NCBI GenBank assembly: GCA_910579735.1
Contig: CAJTUZ010000001.1
Coordinates: 324,056-388,055 of the forward strand
DNA from: an uncultured Lachnospiraceae bacterium
GTDB taxonomy: Bacteria; Bacillota; Clostridia; Lachnospirales; Lachnospiraceae
Length of the DNA stretch: 64,000 bases
Direction: 5' to 3'
The notes below the pieces were generated by a model that was given only the letters and a program-made list of their open reading frames with translations, was not told where the DNA came from and made no database searches. Below, one piece after another: positions 1-8,307 of this stretch (within the stretch, counting starts at the first letter, position 1; each line of letters opens with the position of its first letter). A program made the position numbers and the translations under genes.

Positions 1-2859
1 ACGATCAAAAAGGCGGAAGACCGTCTGGAGTTCAAAGAGACTATGGAAAAAATCGGAGAGCCTTGTGCTCCTTCGCTGGTCGTGGAAAATATAGAAGACG
101 GCGTTACGTTTGCCGAAAAAATCGGTTATCCGGTCGTTTTACGTCCGGCTTACACCCTTGGCGGTTCCGGCGGCGGAATTGCCGATAATCAGACCGAGCT
201 TGAGGAGATCCTTGCCAACGGCCTGCGTCTTTCCCGGGTGGGACAGGTTCTGGTGGAACGCTGTATTGCCGGCTGGAAGGAAATCGAGTATGAAGTTATG
301 CGCGATGGCGCAGGCAATTGTATTACCGTATGTAATATGGAGAATATCGATCCGGTGGGCGTACATACGGGAGACAGCATCGTAGTAGCGCCTTCGCAGA
401 CGCTCGGTGATAAAGAATATCAGATGCTCCGCAGCTCTGCGCTTAACATCATCAATGAGCTGGAGATTACGGGAGGCTGCAACGTACAGTTTGCCCTGCA
501 TCCGACCAGTTTCGAATACTGCGTGATTGAAGTAAATCCTCGTGTGAGCCGTTCTTCTGCTTTGGCTTCCAAGGCAACGGGTTACCCGATTGCTAAAGTC
601 GCGGCCAAGATCGCGCTTGGTTATACGCTGGATGAGATCAAAAACACGATTACAGGCAAAACATATGCAAGCTTTGAACCCACTTTGGATTATTGTGTCG
701 TAAAGATTCCGAGACTTCCTTTCGACAAATTTATTACGGCAAAACGTACTTTGACGACGCAGATGAAAGCAACCGGCGAGGTTATGAGCATCTGTGATAA
801 TTTTGAAGGCGCACTGATGAAAGCACTCCGTTCCCTGGAACAGCATGTGGACTGTCTGCGCAGCTACGATTTCTCGGAGATGTCAAAGGAAGAACTGTTA
901 GAGCGCATGAAGATCGTGGATGATCAGAGAATCTATATCATTGCCGAGGCGGTCAGAAAAGGCATAACGTATCAGGAAATCCATGATATTACTATGGTGG
1001 ACGAATGGTTTATTGATAAGATCGCGATTCTGACAGAGATGGAAGCGGCGTTGGAGAAAGAGCCGCTTACGATAGAATTGTTAAAAGAGGCAAAGCGCCT
1101 GGAATTTCCCGATAATGTTATTGCAAGGCTGAGCGGTAAAACGCAGGATGAGATTAAGAAGATGCGTTATGAGAACGGCATCACAGCGGCTTTCAAAATG
1201 GTAGACACCTGTGCGGCCGAGTTTGCGGCCAGCACGCCGTATTACTATTCCGTGTTCGGTTCCGAGACGGAAGTAGAAGAGACGCATCCCAAGAAAAAGG
1301 TACTCGTGCTCGGTTCCGGCCCTATCCGTATCGGACAGGGAATCGAATTTGACTATTGTTCCGTTCATGCGACATGGGCATTTTCCAAAGAAGGGTATGA
1401 GACGGTCATAATTAATAACAATCCCGAAACGGTCAGCACAGACTTTGACATTGCGGATAAGCTCTATTTTGAACCGCTTACGCCGGAAGATGTGGAGAAT
1501 ATTGTCGATATTGAAAAACCTGACGGTGCGGTCGTACAGTTTGGCGGACAGACAGCTATCAAACTGACGGAAAGCCTGATGAAGATGGGCGTGCCGATCC
1601 TTGGCACCAGGGCAGAGGATGTGGATGCCGCGGAAGACAGAGAGCTGTTTGACAAGATTCTGGAGGAAACGGAGATTCCGAGAGCAGCGGGCGGTACGGT
1701 CTATACGGCGCAAGAGGCCAAAGCAGTGGCAAACAGACTCGGATATCCGGTTTTGGTCCGTCCTTCTTATGTGCTTGGCGGACAGGGGATGCAGATCGCG
1801 ATCTCCGATAAAGAAATTGAAGAATTTATGGCGGTCATTAACCGATACGAACAGGATCATCCGATTCTGGTAGATAAGTATCTGCAGGGAAAGGAACTGG
1901 AAGTCGATGCGGTATGCGACGGCACGGACATCCTGATTCCCGGTATCATGGAGCATATCGAGCGGACGGGCGTCCATTCCGGCGATAGTATTTCTGTCTA
2001 CCCGGCGCCGACTGTCAGCGAGAAGGTGAAAGAGACGATCGCGGAATATTCCAGGAGACTGGCTAAGGCTCTGCACGTGATCGGTTTGATCAATATACAG
2101 TTTATTGCGGTAAACGACGAAGTTTATGTGATCGAAGTGAATCCCCGTTCTTCCCGTACGGTGCCGTATATCAGTAAAGTAACAGGCATTCCGATTGTAG
2201 ATCTGGCGACGGAGGTCATTATCGGCAAAAAGATCAGGGATCTCGGTTATGAACCGGGATTACAGCCGGCAGCCGATTACTTTGCCATCAAGATGCCGGT
2301 ATTCTCTTTTGAGAAAATCCGCGGGGCAGAGATCAGTTTAGGACCGGAAATGAAATCCACAGGCGAATGTCTTGGTATTGCAACCACCTTTAACGAAGCG
2401 CTCTATAAGGCCTTCCTTGGTGCAGGCATCAATCTGCCGAAATATAAGAGAATGATCATTACCGTAAAAGATGCCGACAAGGGAGAAGCGATCGATGTCG
2501 CGCGCCGCTTTGAGAAACTCGGCTATAAGATATATGCAACCAGAAGTACGGCGGCGGCTTTAAATGATGCCGGTGTGAAGGCGAGGAAAGTAAATAAGAT
2601 CTCACAGGAATCACCAACTGTCATGGATTTAATTTTAGGACATGAGATCGATCTCGTGATCGATACGCCGACACAGGGGCGTGATAAGAGCCGTGATGGC
2701 TTCCTGATCAGAAGGACTGCGATCGAAACAGGAGTTTACTGCATTACGGCCATGGATACGGCAGACGCATTGGTATCCAGTCTCGAAAATGCGGCTTCGC
2801 AGGGAGAACTCAATCTTGTTGATATCGCAACGATTGCGAGGCGGACAGGCACAAAATGA
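1..2859 (+). CDS. carB: carbamoyl-phosphate synthase large subunit (5' end outside window)
   Basis: Makes carbamoyl phosphate from bicarbonate, ATP and ammonia delivered by the small subunit, feeding pyrimidine and arginine synthesis in the cytosol. The frame is open from base 1, so the start lies upstream; about 952 residues are visible against a family norm near 1,070, meaning only the beginning of the first ATP-grasp half is missing. Both halves are seen by their repeated endings, VIEVNPRVSRSSAL and VIEVNPRSSRTVPY; the second half opens with VLVLGSGPIRIGQGIEFDY. A C-terminal MGS-like allosteric domain closes the protein. No defect is visible. The downstream gene queH is 69 bases away and may be cotranscribed. 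Confidence 0.97.
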   Translation, partial: TIKKAEDRLEFKETMEKIGEPCAPSLVVENIEDGVTFAEKIGYPVVLRPAYTLGGSGGGIADNQTELEEILANGLRLSRVGQVLVERCIAGWKEIEYEVMRDGAGNCITVCNMENIDPVGVHTGDSIVVAPSQTLGDKEYQMLRSSALNIINELEITGGCNVQFALHPTSFEYCVIEVNPRVSRSSALASKATGYPIAKVAAKIALGYTLDEIKNTITGKTYASFEPTLDYCVVKIPRLPFDKFITAKRTLTTQMKATGEVMSICDNFEGALMKALRSLEQHVDCLRSYDFSEMSKEELLERMKIVDDQRIYIIAEAVRKGITYQEIHDITMVDEWFIDKIAILTEMEAALEKEPLTIELLKEAKRLEFPDNVIARLSGKTQDEIKKMRYENGITAAFKMVDTCAAEFAASTPYYYSVFGSETEVEETHPKKKVLVLGSGPIRIGQGIEFDYCSVHATWAFSKEGYETVIINNNPETVSTDFDIADKLYFEPLTPEDVENIVDIEKPDGAVVQFGGQTAIKLTESLMKMGVPILGTRAEDVDAAEDRELFDKILEETEIPRAAGGTVYTAQEAKAVANRLGYPVLVRPSYVLGGQGMQIAISDKEIEEFMAVINRYEQDHPILVDKYLQGKELEVDAVCDGTDILIPGIMEHIERTGVHSGDSISVYPAPTVSEKVKETIAEYSRRLAKALHVIGLINIQFIAVNDEVYVIEVNPRSSRTVPYISKVTGIPIVDLATEVIIGKKIRDLGYEPGLQPAADYFAIKMPVFSFEKIRGAEISLGPEMKSTGECLGIATTFNEALYKAFLGAGINLPKYKRMIITVKDADKGEAIDVARRFEKLGYKIYATRSTAAALNDAGVKARKVNKISQESPTVMDLILGHEIDLVIDTPTQGRDKSRDGFLIRRTAIETGVYCITAMDTADALVSSLENAASQGELNLVDIATIARRTGTK

Positions 2860-2928
2860 AAGCCGTCAATGCAGGAGAGAGCAATCAGACAGAATGGTCT
2901 GCAGAATGGACGGATGGCGTTAAAGTAA

Positions 2929-3615
2929 ATGAATGCGGTAAGAAATTATCAGAAAGAACTGGATAAAATAATAGAGCAGATATCAGAACTGCCCGGAGAG
3001 GGCGTACAGGATATTTCCGTACCGACTCTTTTTCTGCACAGCTGCTGCGCGCCGTGCAGCAGTTATGTGTTAGAATATCTGCGGACCTTTTTTCGAATCA
3101 CCGTTTTTTTCTATAATCCGAATATTACGGAAGATACGGAATACCGTAAGCGTATGGAGGAACAGAAACGGCTGATTGCCTGTTATAATGAAAGTCTGAC
3201 ATCACAGTCGCAGGAGATTTCTGCGCAGGGGTATCCGATCGGCATTGTGGAAGGCGATTATGATCCGGACTGTTTTTACAGAATCGCCAAAGGACTGGAA
3301 AAGTGCCCGGAAGGCGGGGAACGCTGTTTTGGCTGTTATGCACTGCGGCTTAAAGAGACCGTATCGCGCGCAGCAGCAGGGGGCTATGATTACTTTACAA
3401 CGACGCTGACGATCAGTCCGCTGAAAAACGCGGCCAGACTGAACGAGATCGGAGAAGCGCTCGCGAAGGAGTACGGCGTTGACTGGCTGCCCTCCGATTT
3501 TAAGAAGCGGGGCGGTTATCAGCGTTCCATTGCATTGTCAAAGGAGTATGATCTTTACAGACAGGATTATTGCGGCTGTATTTATTCCTATAAGCAGCGG
3601 CATGGAATGCTATGA
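2929..3615 (+). CDS. queH: epoxyqueuosine reductase QueH
   Basis: Last step of queuosine tRNA modification: reduction of epoxyqueuosine to queuosine in tRNA, by the QueH family (formerly DUF208) that replaces the cobalamin-dependent QueG in many Clostridia. 228 residues, usual length. Visible family marks are the N-terminal LHSCCAPCSSYVLEYL cysteine motif, the internal RCFGCYALRL motif and the C-terminal DYCGCIYS pair, which together supply the metal and cluster cysteines. The start is ATG 2929; the ribosome site is weak (GGCG), so translation may depend on coupling to carB. Family assignment is confident from the cysteine pattern. Confidence 0.92.
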   Translation: MNAVRNYQKELDKIIEQISELPGEGVQDISVPTLFLHSCCAPCSSYVLEYLRTFFRITVFFYNPNITEDTEYRKRMEEQKRLIACYNESLTSQSQEISAQGYPIGIVEGDYDPDCFYRIAKGLEKCPEGGERCFGCYALRLKETVSRAAAGGYDYFTTTLTISPLKNAARLNEIGEALAKEYGVDWLPSDFKKRGGYQRSIALSKEYDLYRQDYCGCIYSYKQRHGML

Positions 3616-3631
3616 AAAATAAATCAGATTA

Positions 3632-3724
3632 AGAGAAAGGCAAGGTTAGTGTGAAAAATAGATTTTCACACGCGAATTTGCGCCTGAGGCGCAAATATCG
3701 CAGGTTGAGAGAAAGGCAAGGTTA
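3632..3724 (+). repeat. 17-bp direct repeats enclosing two palindromes upstream of argS
   Basis: The 17 bases AGAGAAAGGCAAGGTTA occur at 3632-3648 and again at 3708-3724, the second copy being the argS leader. Between them lie two perfect hairpins: GTGTGAAAA/TTTTCACAC around 3649-3671, and ATTTGCGCC/GGCGCAAAT around 3676-3696. The arrangement resembles insertion of a small palindromic (REP or MITE-like) unit with duplication of the leader. A simple leader duplication or regulatory hairpins are alternatives. Confidence 0.6.
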
Positions 3725-3728
3725 ATGA

Positions 3729-5549
3729 ATGAAAAAATTTTTGGATCTGATTTCGGAGGAGATGCAGAGTGCATTTGAAGCGGCAGGCTATCAGGCCGAT
3801 CTGGGTAAGGTGACGCTGTCAAATCGTCCGGATCTGTGTGAATACCAGTGCAACGGCGCTATGGCAGGAGCCAGGCAGTACCGCAAGGCGCCGATCATGA
3901 TCGCGAACGAAGTGGCAGAGAAATTAAAAGAAAGCATGGTCTTTTCGGAAGTTACGGCAGTGCCGCCGGGATTTTTGAATCTCAAGGTAACGGAAAGCGT
4001 GATAAAAGATTATCTGCAGGGAATGTGCGGAGCGGAAAAATACGGTTTGCAGATGCCGGAGCAGCCAAAGAAGATCATAATTGATTACGGCGGACCAAAC
4101 GTTGCGAAATCTCTCCATGTGGGGCATTTGCGGCCGGCCATCATCGGCGAGAGTATCAAGAGAATCTGCCGTTATGCCGGGCATGAAGTGCTTGGAGATA
4201 TTCATATGGGAGACTGGGGTCTGCAAATGGGCCTGATTATCACGGAATTAAAAAAACGACATCCGGAACTGCCTTATTTTGATGAAAACTATCAGGGCGA
4301 ATACCCGGTTGAAGCGCCTTTTACGATAACAGAGTTAGGGGAAATCTATCCGACTGCCAGCGCAAAATCCAAAGAGGATGCGGCCTATAAGGCGGAGGCT
4401 ATGGAGGCAACCCATAAACTGCAAAACGGCGAACGTGGTTATCGTGCGCTCTGGAAGCATATCATGAATGTGTCTGTGGAAGATTTGAAGAGAAACTACA
4501 GTAATCTGGAAGTGGAGTTCGATCTTTGGAAAGGCGAATCCGATGTGCAGGATCTTATTCCGAATATGGTGGATAAGATGAAAAAGGGCGGTTACGCCTA
4601 TGAGAGCGACGGCGCATTGGTGGTAGATGTAAAGGAAGAAACCGATACCAAGGAAATGCCGCCCTGCATTATCCTGAAGTCGGACGGAGCGGCTTTATAT
4701 AATACGACTGATTTGGCAACGATCATGGATCGTATGGACAAATATCAGCCTAATAAAATGATTTATGTAACGGATAAACGTCAGAACCTGTATTTTGAAC
4801 AGATTTTCCGCTGTGCAAGGAAAACCGGATTGGTGAAGCCGGAAACGGAACTTCTGCATATCGGATTCGGTACGATGAACGGCAAGGGCGGCAAGCCTTT
4901 TAAAACAAGAGAAGGCGGCGTTATGAGCCTGGAAAGCCTTATTTGTGAGATCAATGAGGAAATGTACCGTAAGATTACAGAAAACCGTGCTATGAGTGAG
5001 GAAGAGGCTAAGGAGATTTCCGGGATCGTGGCGCTTTCGGCTGTGAAATATGGCGATCTGTCTAATCAGGCTTCGAAGGATTACATTTTTGATATTGACC
5101 GCTTTACCTCCTTTGAAGGTGATACGGGCCCATATATTTTGTATACGATCGTCAGGATTAAGTCCATTCTGCATAAATATTTTGAACAGGGAACAGGCCA
5201 AAAAGATACAGATACAGCCGGATGTGTCAGCGTATTAAAAGATGACGGAACTCTCGATCCTGCTGCGCTGAAGACTGCGCAGAGTCCGTCAGAAAAGGCA
5301 CTGATGCTTGAACTTACCCGTTTTCATGCGATGATAGAATCCGCATATGAGGAAGCTGCACCGCATAAGATATGCGCTTATATCTATGATCTTGCGAACG
5401 CCTTCAATCATTTCTATCATGAGACCAAAATATTGACGCAGGAAGATAAGGTAAAGCAGACCGGTTGGATAGCATTACTTATGTTAACCAGAGATGTTCT
5501 GGTAGATTGTATTGATCTGCTTGGTTTTTCCTCGCCAGAGAAAATGTAA
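3729..5549 (+). CDS. argS: arginine--tRNA ligase
   Basis: Charges tRNA-Arg with arginine in the cytosol. 606 residues, class I synthetase. The N-terminal Add-1 domain covers about residues 1-110, the HIGH signature appears as HVGH at 130-133 inside GGPNVAKSLHVGHLRPAIIGE-like sequence, and the C-terminal DALR anticodon-binding domain ends the protein with TRDVLVDCIDLLGFSSPEKM. The KMSKS position is replaced by a glycine-rich GGKPFKTREGG loop, as is usual in ArgRS. ATG 3729 is 9 bases after AAGGCAAGG. The gene is followed directly by a tRNA operon promoter. The split of the first half of the HIGH motif and the whole length look intact. Confidence 0.97.
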   Translation: MKKFLDLISEEMQSAFEAAGYQADLGKVTLSNRPDLCEYQCNGAMAGARQYRKAPIMIANEVAEKLKESMVFSEVTAVPPGFLNLKVTESVIKDYLQGMCGAEKYGLQMPEQPKKIIIDYGGPNVAKSLHVGHLRPAIIGESIKRICRYAGHEVLGDIHMGDWGLQMGLIITELKKRHPELPYFDENYQGEYPVEAPFTITELGEIYPTASAKSKEDAAYKAEAMEATHKLQNGERGYRALWKHIMNVSVEDLKRNYSNLEVEFDLWKGESDVQDLIPNMVDKMKKGGYAYESDGALVVDVKEETDTKEMPPCIILKSDGAALYNTTDLATIMDRMDKYQPNKMIYVTDKRQNLYFEQIFRCARKTGLVKPETELLHIGFGTMNGKGGKPFKTREGGVMSLESLICEINEEMYRKITENRAMSEEEAKEISGIVALSAVKYGDLSNQASKDYIFDIDRFTSFEGDTGPYILYTIVRIKSILHKYFEQGTGQKDTDTAGCVSVLKDDGTLDPAALKTAQSPSEKALMLELTRFHAMIESAYEEAAPHKICAYIYDLANAFNHFYHETKILTQEDKVKQTGWIALLMLTRDVLVDCIDLLGFSSPEKM

Positions 5550-5579
5550 TAAGAAGATGAAAAAAGTACAAGAAACCTC

Positions 5580-5609
5580 TTGACAAAACATGTCAAACAA
5601 TTGTATACT
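5580..5609 (+). promoter_or_regulatory. sigma-A-type promoter of the tRNA pair
   Basis: TTGACA at 5580-5585, an 18-bp spacer and TATACT at 5604-5609. It lies just after argS. The transcript would begin about 5616 with a small hairpin, AGCGGGT (5615-5621) against ACCCGCT (5635-5641), immediately before tRNA-Val. Confidence 0.8.
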
Positions 5610-5648
5610 AGCAAAGCGGGTTGCGAAATGGACGACCCGCTATCGAAT

Positions 5649-5721
5649 GGGATCTTAGCTCAGCTGGGAGAGCATCTGCCTTACAAGCAGAGGGTCATAG
5701 GTTCGAGCCCTATAGGTCCCA
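5649..5721 (+). tRNA. tRNA-Val (anticodon TAC)
   Basis: 73 nt cloverleaf: acceptor GGGATCT, D arm with AGCTCAGCTGGGAGAGC, anticodon loop CTTACAA giving TAC, T arm with GGTTCGAGCCC, discriminator A. No encoded CCA. It is the first gene of a two-tRNA transcript. Confidence 0.95.
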
Positions 5722-5780
5722 TTTCCTTGAAAATTCCAGTACAGGAATAAAAGAGGATAGATTAGTTTCATAATGAATAT

Positions 5781-5854
5781 GGCGAGATAGCTCAGCTGGC
5801 TAGAGCATACGGTTCATACCCGTAGTGTCGAGGGTTCAAGTCCCCCTCTCGCTA
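5781..5854 (+). tRNA. tRNA-Met (anticodon CAT, elongator type)
   Basis: 74 nt: acceptor GGCGAGA with TCTCGCT (one G-U pair), D arm GCTCAGCTGGCTAGAGC, anticodon loop TTCATAC giving CAT, T arm GGGTTCAAGTCCC, discriminator A. CCA is not encoded. The acceptor is fully paired at its first base (as G-U), which argues for an elongator or a lysidine-modified Ile-CAU rather than initiator tRNA; the sequence alone does not settle Met against Ile2. A decayed copy of the 3' end lies at 7098-7124. Confidence 0.9.
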
Positions 5855-5864
5855 TTACCTTTGA

Positions 5865-5897
5865 GAAAGCGGAAAGTCTTGACTTTCCGCTTTCTTT
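5865..5897 (+). terminator. terminator of the tRNA pair
   Basis: Perfect 14-bp stem GAAAGCGGAAAGTC (5865-5878) / GACTTTCCGCTTTC (5881-5894), 2-nt loop, followed by TTTATG. Confidence 0.8.
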
Positions 5898-6214
5898 ATG
5901 TCCAGATATGGCTCCCATCGGAGACACTTCTGTGCTGTTTCTTTTTGGATACAGTCCTTTTTTAGGTGAATATCGCGAAGATCTGCTCCATTGCATTTTT
6001 CTTGATTGTCAGGGGAGTGAGAAACGCCGCTTAATAGCAGCTGTATGAAATTTTCATTTTTCATTGCTGCCGACGTGCCGTGTCAGCTTCGTTTGTTGAT
6101 TGTGCCCGTATTTCAAGGCTTTTTTGAGAGGATCGGGAGATTTATAGTAAAAGTTTTATTTGCTATAAGATTTTATCGGGGTATAATAAATAAAGAAATC
6201 AGATACTTGCGTGC
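5898..6214. other. gene-poor stretch without supported genes
   Basis: About 320 bases between the tRNA terminator and the toxin-antitoxin promoter. Only short frames without ribosome sites occur; one leftward frame runs through the tRNA-Met gene and ends with the ARGGLEPSTLRV peptide that antisense tRNA sequence commonly generates. I see no coding evidence. It may be residue of an element formerly integrated at the tRNA. Confidence 0.5.
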
Positions 6215-6260
6215 TGTGTATACACAATGTATTGATATAGCACATTTTGGATAATATAAT
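6215..6260 (+). promoter_or_regulatory. promoter and candidate operator of the toxin-antitoxin operon
   Basis: TTGATA at 6232-6237, 17-bp spacer and a perfect TATAAT at 6255-6260, 24 bases before the antitoxin start. The palindrome TGTGTATACACA at 6215-6226 sits just upstream and is a plausible autoregulator site for the antitoxin or the complex. Confidence 0.7.
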
Positions 6261-6283
6261 ATTGTAAGGAAGGAGTTGATACT

Positions 6284-6556
6284 ATGGCAACAACTAATAT
6301 AACAATAAGAATAGATGAGGGTTTAAAATCGCAGTTGCAGGAGCTTGTTTCTAATCTTGGAATGGATATGACGACTTTTTTTACAATATCGGCGAAACAG
6401 GCGGTAAGAGAACAGAGAATACCGTTTGCTATTTCTATGGATGTTCCTAATGCAGATACAATCCGAGCTATTGATGATGTGAGACATGGAAGAAATTTAA
6501 GCCGTTCTTTTTCTTCAGTGGAAGAGCTGATGGAGGATTTAAATGCTGAAGATTAG
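6284..6556 (+). CDS. RelB/DinJ-family antitoxin
   Basis: 90-residue antitoxin. The N-terminal ribbon-helix-helix MATTNITIRIDEGLKSQLQE resembles RelB/DinJ and should bind its own operator as a dimer; the C-terminal part (about 60-90, rich in acidic residues, SVEELMEDLNAED) is expected to wrap and neutralise the toxin. ATG 6284 follows AAGGAAGGAG with good spacing. It overlaps the toxin gene by 14 bases, typical of a translationally coupled type II module. Its own palindromic promoter region is at 6215-6260. DinJ is the nearest family by eye. Confidence 0.9.
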   Translation: MATTNITIRIDEGLKSQLQELVSNLGMDMTTFFTISAKQAVREQRIPFAISMDVPNADTIRAIDDVRHGRNLSRSFSSVEELMEDLNAED

Positions 6557-6815
6557 ATATCACACATCTTTTAAAAAAGATTATAAAAGGGTTATTAAAA
6601 GAGGATATGACACCAAGTTGATGGAAGAAATTATTCAAAAACTGGCAAGAGGAGAACAGCTGCCAGAGAAGAATAAAGATCATTCTCTCGGTGGAGATTA
6701 TATTGGATGTAGAGAATGTCATATTACACCAGATTGGTTGTTGATTTATGAAATTAATAAGGGAGAATTAGTATTATATCTTACAAGAACAGGAACACAC
6801 AGCGATTTATTTTGA
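6543..6815 (+). CDS. YafQ/RelE-superfamily mRNA interferase toxin
   Basis: 90 residues with the YafQ pattern: basic N-terminus (YHTSFKKDYKRVIKRG), then HSLGGDYIGCRECHITPDW and LLIYEI, ending in TGTHSDLF. The histidines before LGG, in RECHI, and in GTHSDLF match the YafQ catalytic residues, and all are present, so it looks active. Known YafQ toxins cleave mRNA in the ribosome. It is coupled to the antitoxin upstream. No gene follows; the downstream sequence is a patch of broken genes. Confidence 0.92.
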   Translation: MLKIRYHTSFKKDYKRVIKRGYDTKLMEEIIQKLARGEQLPEKNKDHSLGGDYIGCRECHITPDWLLIYEINKGELVLYLTRTGTHSDLF

Positions 6816-6889
6816 AATGGAATACGGTCAGTTGCAGACCCAAGTTTGCGGGAGCAGGAAGAATCAGCGTGCCGGTGTAAGTAAAAATA

Positions 6890-6984
6890 GAAATTGTTGC
6901 AGAAGCGGTCTATGCGTATCATAAGGTTAAAGGATATGAAGTCAAAACTTTTGATAAGAAGCTGAATAAGTTGCTGGGCGAATG
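6890..6984 (+). pseudogene. C-terminal remnant of an unidentified protein
   Basis: An open frame with no start encodes about 30 residues, EIVAEAVYAYHKVKGYEV then KTFDKKLNKLLGE, ending in TGA that overlaps the ATG at 6982. Composition looks protein-like, but upstream sequence in this frame is broken by stops. I cannot name the parent family. It is one of several gene scraps between the toxin gene and 7600. Confidence 0.4.
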
Positions 6985-7590
6985 AAATGCCAGCAACTTA
7001 TTTCTATAATATGGTACGCTATTTGGATACAAACCGGATACAGAGGCGTGACGATGTGCGTTTCCTCCCTTCCTTACTGGATTTTGGTTTTGCGAGAGCG
7101 GTTTAAGTCCCCCTCTTGCTATTTAAGAATACCGATTGTTGAGATGGCGGCTAATATAGCGGATGAGAGAGGTATTGCTAATGTAACTCTAAAAGTGCTG
7201 GCGGCAGAATTGGGAGTAAAATTCCTATCTTTGTACAAGCATTTTAATGGTGGACTTGATGAACCGAACAAAGAACTTATGCTGTACGGCTGCCTCATAA
7301 TAGCGGGTGCTGCACTGCTTTATTGGAAAGTGATTGAAAAGAAACCTTTGACTGCAATGCGATTGTCAAAAGAAATTGGCACTTATTTTATTGGTATTAT
7401 TTTAAGCATTTTTAATATGCAGTCCGTAGGCGGCAGCATTTGGAATGGCAGCATATATGGAATTGAAGCGAGTGCAGCTGCGACTATTGTATGGACTTTT
7501 GCGGCTGTGTTGGTTTTTGTTATAGGCAGAAAGACCGCAAGTAACGATTATTCAAGAATCAGGGCCGATGAATTTGTGAAACAGGATTAG
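6982..7590 (+). pseudogene. chimeric ORF: TetR helix-turn-helix scrap joined to a membrane-protein scrap
   Basis: The 202-residue frame is a patchwork. Residues 1-48 resemble nothing and run through a tRNA remnant. Residues about 49-93 read like a TetR N-terminus (MAANIADERGIANVTLKVLA, then AAELGVKFLSLYKHFNGG). From about residue 94 the sequence becomes a hydrophobic protein with three probable membrane segments (LYGCLIIAGAALLYW, TYFIGIILSIFNM, ATIVWTFAAVLVFVIG). A TetR regulator would continue with a ligand-binding helix bundle, so the join at about 7260 looks like a deletion fusion of two genes. No ribosome site supports the ATG. Probably not a functional gene. Confidence 0.6.
7098..7124 (+). 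repeat. decayed partial copy of the tRNA-Met 3' end
   Basis: GGTTTAAGTCCCCCTCTTGC at 7100-7119 and the following TATTT match the T-arm and acceptor end of the tRNA-Met at 5781-5854 (GGTTCAAGTCCCCCTCTCGC) with two transitions. Such a partial tRNA copy is what an integrase leaves as the far attachment site of an element inserted in a tRNA gene. The bracket 5855-7098 contains the toxin-antitoxin pair. Confidence 0.6.
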
Positions 7591-7800
7591 CACAGTTCGT
7601 TGACTCTGTTTTTTATAGAAAACAGATGGATGTAAAATATTGCGAATGGATAACACGGAAAGTTTAACCCCACCTCCTGTAAAGCAAAATGAAAAAGTAT
7701 GGTAAATCCCCATAATTTAGAGTAAAATAAGTTTTGTAGCAAAGGCAGAGGCGTTGTAAAAAATGAAGGCCGCAAAGCGGTTTATATGATAGGTAAGGGG
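7591..7800. other. short non-coding gap
   Basis: No supported gene between the chimeric ORF and the acetyltransferase. A small CCGC-AAA-GCGG hairpin occurs near 7770. The leftward frames here lack ribosome sites. Confidence 0.4.
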
Positions 7801-7814
7801 AAAGGAAGAATTGT

Positions 7815-8276
7815 ATGGAGAAAAAAATAAAGATTCGTGAGGCATCCATAGAAGATGCCAAAACATTGGATGAAATGCTGACACGGCTTATTCGTCATGA
7901 GGCCAATTATGATAAGAATCTGAATGATCAAAGTGTTGTGAAAGATAACTACAAGGAAAGGATCGGCGTAGAAGGGCATAAAATATTTGTCGCCGAAGAA
8001 GAAGGCAGAATAATTGGTTTTCTTTACGGATTTGTTTATGGTATTCCCGATATGTGGAAGGAACCGATAGCAATACTGGATGCATTGTTTGTGGACGAAC
8101 AATACCGCGGAAAAGGATGTGCGCATATGCTGTTTGAGGAGTTTAGGAAATTTGCCTGCAGGAGCGGTGTTTGTCGTATCGAATTGAAGGTGATTTCAGA
8201 GAATGCGGATGCTCTGAGACTGTATCAGAAGTTGGAGTTTGTCGAAACAAAGAAATATATGAGCCTTGTGTTGTAA
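7815..8276 (+). CDS. GNAT-family N-acetyltransferase
   Basis: 153-residue cytosolic acetyl-CoA-dependent transferase of the GNAT fold. The N-terminal IKIREASIEDA strand-helix, the central ILDALFVDEQYRGKGCAHML stretch carrying the acetyl-CoA pyrophosphate loop (V-x-x-x-x-R-G-K-G), and the closing RLYQKLEFVETKKYMSL motif are all present. ATG 7815 follows GGGAAAGGAAG. The substrate (small molecule, peptide or antibiotic) cannot be told from sequence. It overlaps the leader of the HAD gene that follows and may be cotranscribed with it. Confidence 0.9.
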   Translation: MEKKIKIREASIEDAKTLDEMLTRLIRHEANYDKNLNDQSVVKDNYKERIGVEGHKIFVAEEEGRIIGFLYGFVYGIPDMWKEPIAILDALFVDEQYRGKGCAHMLFEEFRKFACRSGVCRIELKVISENADALRLYQKLEFVETKKYMSLVL

Positions 8277-8307
8277 AGTATGTGAATTATTTTTGGGAGG
8301 TATATTA

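Noticed and set aside
5814..5996. Leftward ORF ending ARGGLEPSTLRV
   Set aside because: This is antisense translation of the tRNA-Met gene, a common annotation artefact, and it lacks a ribosome site.
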